Source: Hyaloscypha bicolor E
Lineage: Eukaryota; Ascomycota; Leotiomycetes; Helotiales; Hyaloscyphaceae
Assembly: GCF_002865645.1 (NCBI RefSeq)
Contig: NW_020194512.1
Span: 1 to 64,000 of the forward strand
Direction: 5' to 3'
Length of the DNA: 64,000 nt
The notes beneath the pieces were generated by a model. The model did not search any database. It worked only from the letters and a program-made list of their open reading frames with translations, and was not told the origin of the DNA. This document shows, one piece after another, positions 33,501 through 44,200 of the stretch. How positions within the stretch are numbered: position 1 is the first letter of the stretch; every line of letters begins with the position of its first letter. The position numbers and the translations under genes are program-made.

Positions 33501-35900
33501 TAAGTATATTATAATAGCCTTATTTATAATCTCCTATTTTATTTATTTAATATTACTATTTGGCTTATATATATATAAAAGAGAAAGCTCGATTTCAATA
33601 TCTTATTTCTTTATCTAGATCTAATAGGCTAATATTTCTTGGATTAGAATAATTACTTTCTTCTAATTATATTTAATATAAATAATTAAAAGATTATATT
33701 ACCTATATATCTATTATTTAAAATCCCTAATTATATTAAATACTAGTAAACCTTTCTTATTTAGTAAAAGATATCCAAAGAGCTTTTTACTAAATTCGTT
33801 TTTAATTATTAGAATCTAGCTTAAACTATTATAGCTATTTAAATAATTAAATAAGTCCTATAAGATTTTCTAAAATAATTAAATAGACTTTCTTTTAATT
33901 AGCCTATATAAGATTACTTATCTAATATATACCTAAATATAAAATTCGTATATAATTCTCGTTAGTCTATTAATTTTCATATTATATATATAATTAATAA
34001 GCTTTTATAAAGCTTTATAGGCTAAATGCCCTGCTTTTATATATTATTTTTCTTTTGAATTATTTCTTGGCTTGAAATCTTCCCTTAATTTCCTATATTA
34101 AGCTCTAATTAAATATTTAAATATTAGAAATATAAATATACTATTAGTATTAGTAGGAATTTCAAATAAAATATTAGAATAAATAGAAAGCGGTTTATAT
34201 TTAAGAAAAACTAAATTAAACTTATATTCTAATTATATTAATACTATATTCTCTTTATAATCTTCTAGTCTAATTATAAAATTATATCTATAATATTAAG
34301 CTTTCTTTTTTACTAGACAAGCTTTAGAAATAATATTTATATAAAATTCTTTAATAATTATAATATTATAAAGAATTAGATTTTTAATATATAATTCTAT
34401 AAGTCTATTAATTATATTCTTAATTATATAAGTATTATATCTAATAATTAGAAAACTAGTTATTCCTGCTTTTATATAATTATTAATTTTTATTTTAATA
34501 AAAATACTAGAATTAATTAGATTCTTATTATTAATTAGATATATAATATTATAGTTATCTAATAAGATATTCTAAAAGAGCAGATATTTTAAGAAATCGA
34601 GTATTATATAAATTCCCTAATCTAAACTCTGAATTATAAATATAAGATCTATTAGAATAATATTAAAGTTTCTAGGAAATTGAATTCCGGATATTTTGAG
34701 CTTCTTTTTAGAACTAATACTAGATATTAGTTTCTTTATAGCTTATCTACTAGTAATTTTTATATTATATTTCTTTTCTAGTTAAGTTTTCAGATTCTTC
34801 TAATATTTAGTTAAAAGCCTTTCCCGGATCTTTCTAATCTATTTCTTATTAGACTTGAATTTTATTCAAGTCTTATTTAATCCGGTAATTATAATTTCTA
34901 TAGTAATATAGCTAAATAAGTTCTACCGGTATTTGAAGTTCTTAGTACTCTTATAAGAGTACTTATAGTACTTATATTTATCTAAATCGGATTTACTATC
35001 TGATTCTTTATTAGTTTAATTCCCGAATATAGTAAAGATTATAGGAGCTCCTAAGTATTTAGTATTCTAGTTTTCTAAAATAATTCAATTAAATACCTGG
35101 CTATACTTTTCGAATATAAGAATTAGAAGCCCTAGTTTGTCTTTACTATATAAATTACTGAGCTATTTTATTATCCAGGTTAGTACGAGTTTCTACTAGA
35201 AGGCAGTTAAGAACTCGATTATTACTAGAATGCCTTCGATTTCGGCAAGTTTAAGAGTTTTAGTATAGTTAAATACTTTCTCCCAATTAGTAAACTAGTA
35301 CTTTGGGCTTACTTCTTCTTTACTTGCTTATAGTAGAATCGAACTATATACTTTCCGAGTAATAATAATTTATATTATATCTATAGAACTGTATTTCGTT
35401 AATAAAGCCTTAAGAACCTTATAAATAGAGCTCTATTTACTTTCTTTAAGTCCTAAAATAGAGTTTATAAGGATTTCTATATTAATTATTTAATAGAGCC
35501 ACTGCCTGATTATATAGTAATATACTAGCTTATTTATCTAGTCCAGTTTCTTAATCTTATAGTCTTATAAAAGCACCGAATAATAATCTCTAATATTTTC
35601 GAATATTATAGGCTATAGAAATACTGGTTTTAATTCTTTCTTAACTATAAGTCGAGTATTCTTATTCTAATTTTCTGCTTTAATTTAGTATCTAGTATAG
35701 TAATCCTCTATTTCCTTTAGTATAAGTTCGTTAATTATAGGAGAAGGCCTAAAAGAAGCTACCATATTCGTTTTAATTACTTTATTATTAAATGAGTTAA
35801 TCTTATCTCAGATACTCTTATTACTAGCTATTCTATAGAAAGTATTAAATTAGTTTGCCCAGGAACTGCAGTTCTTTAGAATAATAATCTTAATTATAGC
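30600..35900 (-). pseudogene. Decayed Copia B gag-pol
   Basis: Minus-strand text, with stops ignored, reads as gag (INSILGLKESK, KVFNYTKTLKLAEIEGIL, KYSQVFN), then GAG-pre-integrase (AGHLAYKALYKLI, near 34,001-34,045). It continues into an RT/RNase H region with LIIRLDIAFIILVLSQFL (cf. TRPDIAFAVS.LSQFL) and LSLTKSEIYKVTY (cf. ALSSTEAEYMA) at about 31.5-30.7 kb. Stops are mostly TAG and TAA at CAG, CAA or TGG positions. It is one inactivated Copia polyprotein; the frame is otherwise largely collinear. Confidence 0.85.
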
Positions 35901-36087
35901 TTCTAATATAATTATAATTAAGCTTATAGAAATAGTAGGAATTATAGGAAAAGTTTCTATTAATTAATTAATAACGGAAACTATAAACTAAAGTATAATT
36001 TTCGAAGAAATAAATTAAATAAGTTCTTGAATACTCTCTATAATATATTAATTAGGAAGCTTATTAGTATAAGGCCGGGCTTATAAC

Positions 36088-36258
36088 TAATATATATAAA
36101 GATTACAGAATAGGAAATTATATTAAATAATAAAAGAGTTTATTAAACTAGCTAGAAAAGAGCTTGAGTAAAGTATAAAGCTTTAGGAAGTAAATATATA
36201 GATCCTAACTAAGCAAAGCAATTATACTAGCCCTAATTCAATAATTCTTACTATAATA
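36088..36258 (-). repeat. 5' LTR of Copia B
   Basis: 171 bp, followed by CTTAA at 36259-36263. Just inside, the minus strand reads GTTATAAGCCCGGCCTTATA, the likely primer-binding region; the tRNA was not identified. Confidence 0.9.
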
Positions 36259-36645
36259 CTTAATAATATACGGTTTTTTCTTATATCTTTAGCTTAATAA
36301 ATTCCTGTTTTCTTTTATATTAAATTTTATAATATTTGCTTAAGTTCTCTTATAAAGCTTTATAATAAAAGTTATATTTTCTTTTATATTAATTATATAA
36401 ATAAAGTATTTAATATATAGTTTCCCTAAATATTTAAATAAACTAAAGCTTTATAATTTATTAAAAATATATTTCTTAGTTTAATATAGTATAATAAAGA
36501 AATAATATAATAAAAGTAAAGATAAAAAAGAAAACTTAATTATATTAATTAAAAAAAGAAAAATAGAAAAATAGATTTCAAACTTTTATAAAACTATAAT
36601 TTTACTAGTTTATATATTAATATTATAGAATCTATTTTCTTAATA

Positions 36646-37526
36646 TTATTATTTATTAATAAATTCTTTATAATTATATTATTATATTATTAAAATTAAA
36701 TTCTTTTATTTTAAAATAATATAACAAATTAAATAAAAATATAATAAAACTTATATAAAAGCCTTTTATTATTAATAAGATATAAAGTAAATATTTAAAT
36801 AAAGAAATCTTATTATATAATATAACTTTTATATATAAAAAGAATTATTTTAAGTTTATATTTTTACTTTTTTTTAATTTCTTTTATTTTTTTATAATAT
36901 AAAAATTATTATAATAACTAATATAATTATATAATTTATTAGAAATAAGAATTAGAAAATAAATATAAAATAAAACTAAGCTAGAAAATATAATAAAGTA
37001 ATATTAAAAATTAAAGTATTATTATATTTTGAATTTAATTAAGCTATTAAAATTAGGTAAAATTGAATTATTTATTATAGTTTTTCTTTTTCATTATAAT
37101 GAAATAATTTCTTGAATAATAGTATTTAGACTTTTCTTTTAAAAGAAATAATATAATAGCTAGTATAATTATATAATTTACTAGAAATAGAAATCAAGAA
37201 ACAGGTATAAAATAGAATTAAGCCGGAAGATATAAGTAAAATAATACTAATAGTCGAGGCATTCCTTTCTTCTTTGCTCTCTAGCTTAGTATTTTCAATA
37301 TATAGATTTATTGAACTTTGAGCCTTTGACTATTGCATTGGCCCCGCTGTCACAGTTGTGGCACTCACCATGAGCCCTTACTACAACAGCATCTGCTCTG
37401 CGACTGACCCGACCGATCACACAGGCAAGAATGGTACGGTGGCTTGAAATAACGAATCACACCATATTCAATTGCAGTGTATTAAAATTATTCAAGCGGT
37501 CTAAAAAGAATGCGCAGGCTATTCCG
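36646..37526. other. Edge of the AT island, then short normal-GC spacer
   Basis: AT-rich to about 37250, with a direct repeat (see 36900-37260), then normal GC to the P450 stop codon. No ORF of note. The last 270 bp serve as the 3' flank of the P450 gene. Confidence 0.5.
36900..37260. repeat. Direct repeat of about 105 bp, offset about 242 bp
   Basis: 36918-37020 and 37160-37260 align: TAATATAATTATATAATTTA, then AGAAAT..GAA, then TATAAAATA.AA.TAAG, with mainly transition differences. The right copy is less AT-rich. It could be a pair of short LTRs or a duplicated fragment. Confidence 0.65.
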
Positions 37527-39278
37527 CTAAACAGAAGACAACAACTTGATCCTCCTCTCATCCCGGGGTTTTATGTCTAACGGTGTGGGATTCGGCTTCA
37601 CAATCACAAAAGGACTATAATCCATCCATGGCAATTCAATCTCCAATCCTGTTTTCTCATCAACCTTCTTCTGGATGTTACAGCTCCACAGCATCGTAGC
37701 AACGATGGTCACGTGCACTATTTCGCTGTAGTCCAGCCCAAGGCATTGTCGTTTTCCCCACCCAAAGGATGAGTTGTTCTTGAGTTGTGGATGGTGGGTT
37801 AGTGGTTCTTTGTATGTCGGGTACAGCGGGTCCAGCCAGCGCTCAGGCCTAAAGTTCTCTGCGTCGGGATATAAAGCTTCGTCTCGTGACATTGCGCTGC
37901 GGTATATTAGAACGAAGCATGAAAAGCCAAAAACACACATACCACTCGAGAGCAAACACCACACTTCCTTTCGCGATATGATAGCCCTCATAAATATCAT
38001 CCTCTGTAAGCATATGAGGGACACCTACGTCAATCAGCAAAGGTCAGACATTTCTTCGTCAGAGAGGGGACCAACCAAACGGCACTGGACTTCTCCATCT
38101 AAAAATCTCCCTAATCAAAGCCCTCACGACAGGCAACTTCTGAATATCTTCCGCCATTGGCATCCTGTCCCCACAAACCAAATCCACCTCCTCCTGCCCC
38201 CTCTTCTGCCACTCTGGAAACATACACAACGCGACCACCAACCCCTGAATCGGCGAAGATTCCAGCACGCTCGCAATAAGGGTCATCATGCCCACCGTAT
38301 ACGCCTTCTCCTCCTCCTCTAGTGTGCCATCCTTCAACGACTCCCTTGTCCACGAGTACTCCCCTTTCTCCTCCTCAATGCGCGCCCTCGCTTGCGCTCG
38401 CTGTCCAAACCAGAAATCGCGCTCGCGAGTCACTCTTCCTATCTCCTTAACACGCCACGGTTGTAGGAAATCCGGTACCCACAAAGGAATCTTTTCAAGA
38501 AATGGGAGTTTGTTCTGGATTGCTTCCGGCGAGATAACTTCTAGCAACCCGAGCGACGTCGACACCGTCGCTTTTGCCACCTCGGGGCTTGTGCGATCCC
38601 ATGCTATCGTCGACGATATCCCTCCACAACACCTCTCCAGCAGAGTTCCGAAATTCAACGGATCCTCGAGGAGTTTCAGGACGAAAATTTTGGTTTGTTC
38701 GGAGGCCACTTTGCTCAAGTGCGCTCTCGGCAGGCTAGACGTGAGTTTCCTCGTAAAATTCTTTATGCGCTTCTGATCCGCTGCAATGAGATCGAGATCA
38801 GTTATGCTACTGTAAATTAAAAATCCATTCCGAAAACGTACCGCAGTTTGTCATCAGAGGCAGATAATGCCCATCAGTCGCACAGTCACCCCAAATGGCA
38901 GGAAAGTGTACTCTTCCAGAATATTTCGCCGCGCGTTTGACCAGCAAGTCCTCGGCAACCTTAGGAGATGCGACCAAGACGCAGGTGTCGGGCCCCAGCT
39001 GCACTTGGCATATCGGTCCGTATTGCTTGGTCCAGGCGTAAAATTGAAGCCATGAGTGTTTTGCGGGGAGATCGGGGACGGAGCCGAGAATTGGAATTCC
39101 TGAAGAGCGGTTAACTTGAGTTGGAAACTATCGAAGCAAGGAGAAGCGAACCTTTGGGCCCGGGAAGTCTCTTGACCCCCGGAGGGAGTTTTGGTTTTCG
39201 AAAGAGCAGAAATATCAAGAGAACTGCTACTACAGCGATGCCCAGTACCGCAGGGCTGAATGATAGTAGAAGTGCCAT
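37527..39278 (-). CDS. Cytochrome P450 monooxygenase
   Basis: Intact microsomal-type P450 of 513 residues. Five exons: 39278-39152, 39099-38842, 38780-38076, 38024-37943 and 37896-37527; introns are 46-61 nt, all GT-AG. N-terminal membrane anchor (VLGIAVVAVLLIFLLF) followed by PPGVKRLPGPKG. K-helix ExxR at Glu353-Arg356 (REIFRWRSP), PERW at 408-411 and the haem loop FGWGKRQCLG with Cys442. The I-helix reads ASVLESS (298-304) in place of AGxDTT, lacking the acid-alcohol pair, a change seen in some fungal biosynthetic P450s. The ATG at 39278 is preferred over 39359 because it starts directly before the anchor. The overall form resembles fungal secondary-metabolism P450s of the O-methylsterigmatocystin-oxidoreductase sort. 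The substrate is unknown. It stands alone between two RIP islands. Confidence 0.93.
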
Positions 39279-39544
39279 TTTCTCAAACCTTCGCACACGG
39301 TAACCGGGATTGGGAGGAACACCTGGTATATGAGAAGGAAAGAAAAATCCGAATCTCACCGGATATCCCTATAAGATCACCGCTATAAGTAAAATCTCAT
39401 TGTGTCACCAGAAATCCCGCACCGCTCTCATTACGGAGTTTGCACATCGGGATCCCCACCAAAACTCTGTACGCAGTATCGCCGCAGATCCGCCGGGCTG
39501 AGAGACATGCGCGCCCATTAATCGCGCATCCGTAGTACAAACAC

Positions 39545-39571
39545 CACGGACGCCCGTCTCGGGCGTCCGTG
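39545..39571. promoter_or_regulatory. Perfect 12-bp inverted repeat upstream of P450
   Basis: CACGGACGCCCG at 39545-39556 and its exact complement CGGGCGTCCGTG at 39560-39571 enclose TCT. It lies about 270 bp before the P450 start. CGG/CCG half-sites (39547-39549 and 39567-39569) suggest a regulator site, but a cruciform or repeat remnant is equally possible. Confidence 0.45.
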
Positions 39572-39601
39572 TCGCTACGCACCACTGAGCAGTGTGTGTG
39601 A

Positions 39602-39620
39602 CTCCGTACATGCTACGGAG
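39602..39620. promoter_or_regulatory. Second inverted repeat upstream of P450
   Basis: CTCCGTA (39602-39608) and TACGGAG (39614-39620) around CATGC, another perfect pair containing CCG/CGG triplets, 31 bp beyond the first. Confidence 0.35.
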
Positions 39621-39712
39621 GACGCAGTGTACACGCCTTCGCCTATCATATGAGTCGCCTCGCTTCCGGAACTCCCCAAATACAGTACGCGAGCTTGGCA
39701 TGTACACGGGCC

Positions 39713-40713
39713 ACAAAACAATACCAAGATTATAATTTGAGATATATAAAATCCCGGCTGCTTATATAATTAAACTAAGTTATAAAATTAAGAGTTAGTC
39801 TAATTAATATTATAATACTAATATAGTGCTTTTAAGAAAAATATTATATATATAGCTTTTATAAAAGAAATATTAAATTACTTTAATTAATATTTATAAT
39901 ATATATAAAGTAATATATAATTAGAAGGCATATAATAAACCTCGAATATTGCGGATATTAATTAGAAACATTAATAGCTTTTTAATACTATAATTATATT
40001 ATAAATATAATATTTAGGGCTTAAAAAGTAAATAAAAGATTTTTTATAATATTAAATATTTTTTTACAAAAAATTATTATATTAATTATATAAGATATAT
40101 AATAATAAAACAATAAAATAATATATAAGTAATATTTATAAATATAACTAATTTTAATAAAAAACTAATTAATATTTCTTTATATATTTTCTAATATTTA
40201 ATTAAATATATAAAGTTCTTTATTTAATTAGAAAATATAATCTTATATAATTTATATAATTATAATATAAGCTTTATCTAAAATAGAAAACTAGATTTAT
40301 AATATCTAATACTTATTTATATATTATTATATATTTATTATAAGCTAATTTTAAATATTTATTTTCTAATATTAAGTTACTAATTTTATATTTATAAAAT
40401 AAGTTTAATATAAATATTTAAAGCTATAATATAAAAATTAATAATTAATAATTATTACGTAGTACTAGTCACGTGGTGCCACTGCACGTGACTTAGTATA
40501 TAGCCAGTACTTTTAGCCGGGTATATAGCTTATAGCTCAATTCAAGCTCTTTACTATTACTATAATAATTACCTTATTATAATAAAAATTAAAAATAAAG
40601 TTATTAAAGCTAAAATTAAATAAATTAAAAATAAATTATATATTAATTAAATAAATTATTATATAAACTATAATTTAAACTATAATCTAAAAAATTTAAT
40701 TATAATTTAGTTT
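39713..40713. other. AT-rich flank with LTR remnant and short GC patch
   Basis: 39895-40010 is a RIP-altered relative of the first 115 or so bases of the solo LTR at 9705: the two agree through CTTAAGGGCATGTGACGAAC-type text allowing C/T and G/A changes, then diverge. A patch at 40455-40540 (CACGTGGTGCCACTGCACGTGAC, given here as containing two CACGTG-like words) is less mutated. No gene. Confidence 0.6.
39895..40010. repeat. RIP-altered partial LTR, relative of the solo LTR at 9705
   Basis: Begins TATAATATAT, corresponding to TGTGATGTGT. ACCTCGAATATTGCGGATAT corresponds to ACCTCGGATATCGCGGGTGT. Differences are nearly all transitions. Confidence 0.7.
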
Positions 40714-40875
40714 TATAATAAGTTAAATCCCGATTTATATACTTGGCTAAAAGCCTATATTAGGTTATATAATAAAGGCCAAAGCCTTTATTATATAATA
40801 TATCTTTTTGAATTAATAAAGTAATTATATATTATTTAAGAAATTCAAATACTTTAAAAAATATAGTTTTATTTC
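40714..40875 (+). repeat. 5' LTR of G, first part
   Basis: Aligns with 53578-53735. Interrupted after ATTTC (40871-40875) by element H; continues at 47876. Confidence 0.85.
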
Positions 40876-41159
40876 TATAATAAATATATATAATAATATA
40901 TAAATAAGTATTAGATATTATAAATCTAGTTTTCTATTTTAGGTAAAGCTTATAATTAGAATTATACGGATTATATTAGCTCGTATTTTCTAGTTAAATA
41001 AAAGGCTTTATATACTTAGCTAAGTACTAGGGAATATATAGGGAAATACTTCTAGCTTTAGAAAGAAGTATTAATTAGTCTTTTATTAGAATTAATTCTT
41101 AGAATTAGTTATACTTATAAGTATTACTTATATATTACCCTACTATTATATGTCTTATA
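40876..41159 (+). repeat. 5' LTR of H
   Basis: 284 bp, starts TATAATAAAT, ends TGTCTTATA. Mate of 47562-47870, with mainly transition differences. Confidence 0.88.
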
Positions 41160-41299
41160 TTCTAATTAATCTAATCTTTAGGAAGTAGTTTATTATAAGG
41201 TAATTAAGCTATTAATAGACAAAATATTAATAACTAGAGTATTAACTAGAAGAAGTGCTTTTGCTATTACTAAGGTAACCTAACCGGGTATTTAGGGAA

Positions 41300-44200
41300 G
41301 TATCTAGTCAAGTACTCTTTATATTACCTAATTAGGAGAAGGAAGTAGAACTCAGATATTTCTAGAACTAGCTAGTAGAATAATAATAACGGAGAAATTA
41401 GTAGCGGCTTACTATTATATTACTAAATTAGAAATAGAAATATAATAGAAAGAAGATCTAGAGAAACTAGAAGCTCAAATCTATTATCTTAAAGATATTC
41501 GGATATCCGGTATAGAACCTATTATATTCCCGATAATACTCTTAGTTTAGAGGGCTTTAAAAACCCGAGAACTACCTACTTACCGGGAAAAGAGTATTAA
41601 AAAAGCCCAGAACTTCTTTTATTAGGCAAAGTTAAAGTAATATAAAAATAATAGAATTATCTAGGCTACTAATATAATAAAGATTATATATTATACTTCC
41701 TATTTTAAGGATATAGCCAGGAATATCTAGAAGTATAAGAAGTAATTAGTAAATATTAATATTATAAATTAGGAAACCTTTATTAAGTTTATAAAGAATT
41801 CTATCTTAGATCCGGAAAACTATAATAATAATACTCTTACTAAGTTTAAGAATACTAAATAATAGCCAGACTAGAATATCTAAAGCTTTATATCTTATTT
41901 AAATAGCTTATTAGATAACTTAGAATATATGAGTTTATTATAAAAGTAGGATAATTTATTTAGTAGCTTGAGGTAAAAGATCCGGAATAAGATTAATTAT
42001 TAAGGGAATATTTTATAAGAGAGAAAGAAGCTTATTTTTATTATTACAAGAATTAAGAATAATTTAAATCTATTTATTTAATAGAAATATAATAATAAGC
42101 TAATAGGATTATAAAAGAAAGAAAATAGAAGAAAAGAAAAAGAAGATAATAAAGAGAAATAGAAGAGAAATATATTCCTATTATAAGATTTATAAAACCG
42201 AAATAATAAAAATATAGTAATAGAATCTAATATAGTACTTATATTAGAAGCTATAAAACCAGGTATAATTTGCTTTATTTACTAGAAAAAGAATTATTAT
42301 ACTATTACTTACCCTAATTAAGGAAAACCGACTTACTATAACTATAATAAGTCTAGCTATAAGTTATATAAATACCTAGAACTAAAGAAGCTAGGAAATA
42401 GGCGCGCCTTATAATAGTTATACTCGTTTATATTATAGAGAGCAAGGCTCCTAAAACGAGAATAGTAATTAAGGTTATTATTAAGATAAGGAAAAGTAGC
42501 TAAAGAATTAAAGTATTAGTAAATTCGGGTATAGAGGCTAATTATATAAAAAAGAAGTTAGCTTTAAATATAGGTATTTTATTAATATTAAGAGTAACTT
42601 TCTTTATTTTTACTAAAGAAAAGAAAGATCTATTTATATAAAGATTATATTCTTAGAATTATTACTAAGGATATACTAGAGAACTAAAAAAAGACTAATA
42701 TATACTTTATATTATATAATTTTAATCTAAACTATATTAATATAATACTTGGATTCCTATAGCTTTACTAGATTAATTCTCTAATTTCTTTTAGGAAAGT
42801 AATATAGAAATACTAGATTTAATTATAGAAAATTAAAGTTCTAAATACTAGGAAGTTTACTAAAGTAATAAAATATAAGATATATGTTTTTCTATTAATT
42901 ACTTATCTTATAATAAATAGCCAAAAAATTATTATTATTATTACTAATAAGATAGTTATATTTCCTAAGAAATATTAGAACCTTTTCTAAGTATTTTTTA
43001 TAAAAGCCATAGGTATATTACCCGACTATTATATAATAAAATATTATATAAATCTAAAACTAGGATCCTAATTACTATATAGTTCTATATATACTTTATT
43101 AAAAAGAAAGCTTAAAGTTTTTCGGGAATATCTTAATATTAGCCTAGAAAAGAAATAGATCTATTATTTTACTAGCCTAGCTAATATTCTAATTATATTT
43201 ATTTTAATAAAAAAGGCAGTTTATATCTATATATTAATTACCGGAATCTAAATAAGATTACTATTAAGAACTAAATACTATTATTATTTATTAGTAAGAC
43301 TATAAATAGGCTTTATAAAATAAAGATATATATAAAGCTAGATTTAAAGAATACTTATTATTAATTATAAATATAAGAAAGTAATAAGTAAAAAATAATA
43401 TTCCGAATATATTATAAATATTTCAAATATTATATTATATTCTTTAAACTATCTAATACTTTAATAATATTTCAGGTATATATTAATTATATACTAGTAA
43501 GCCTTATAAATATTATTTATATAATCTATCTAGATAATATTTTAATTTATTTAGAGAACCCAGAATAATATATAGTAGTAGTCTAATATATACTCGAGTA
43601 ATTATAATAATACTAGCTCTTTATAAACTTAATAAAGTACGAGTTTAATATAGAGAAAATAAAATTTCTAGAATTTATAATTAGCCCAGATAATATAGAA
43701 ATAGAAGCTAGCTAGATTATAGCTATTAGGAAATAGCTAGCCCTAAAAAATAATATTTAAGAAGTTTAAGTATTCCTGAATTTTACTAACTTTTACTAGA
43801 GGTTTATTTATAAATACTCTAGGATAATAAAAGAATTAACTAATTTATTAAAAACTAGTAGAAACCTATAATATTATTTTAGCTAGATAAATAAGGTAAA
43901 TAAGGCTTTTAAGGAGCTATGAATTATATTTATAATAGTACTAATTCTTTATTATTTTAATCTAGTTTTAAAAATCTATATAGAAATAGATATTTTAGGA
44001 TTTATAATTATAGGTATAATTTCCTAGCTCTTTAGTAAGGAAATAGAAGCCAGGTAGTACCTTATTATCTTTTATTTAAAGAAAATAACTATAATTAAGA
44101 ATAAATATAAGATATATAATTCAGAACTCTTAGCTATTATTCTAGTATTTTATATTTAATAGTATTACCTAGTATATATTTAATATACTATTATTATTAA

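Larger units (their letters stand above)
29291..36258 (-). mobile_element. Ty1/Copia retrotransposon B, nested in A
   Basis: Two 171-bp LTRs of equal length (29291-29461 and 36088-36258) differ almost only by transitions. The target duplication CTTAA is exact at 29286-29290 and 36259-36263. Total length is 6968 bp. On the minus strand the ends read TATTATAG...TATTA, consistent with original TG...CA ends after RIP. Domain order on the minus strand: gag at about 35.9-34.9 kb, GAG-pre-integrase near 34.03 kb, RT and RNase H at about 32.5-30.7 kb. About 1.2 kb between RNase H and the 3' LTR is unassigned. Confidence 0.9.
39279..39712. promoter_or_regulatory. P450 upstream region
   Basis: 434 bp of GC-rich sequence up to the abrupt start of the second AT island. 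It contains two perfect hairpins (39545-39571 and 39602-39620). ORFs on the minus strand (39397-39585, 39405-39716) are not recognisable. Confidence 0.5.

Noticed and set aside
29286..36263. Interpretation of A and B as one 13-kb element
   Set aside because: B has its own equal-length LTRs, an exact 5-bp duplication and a complete gag-pol order, and A's LTRs lie outside it.
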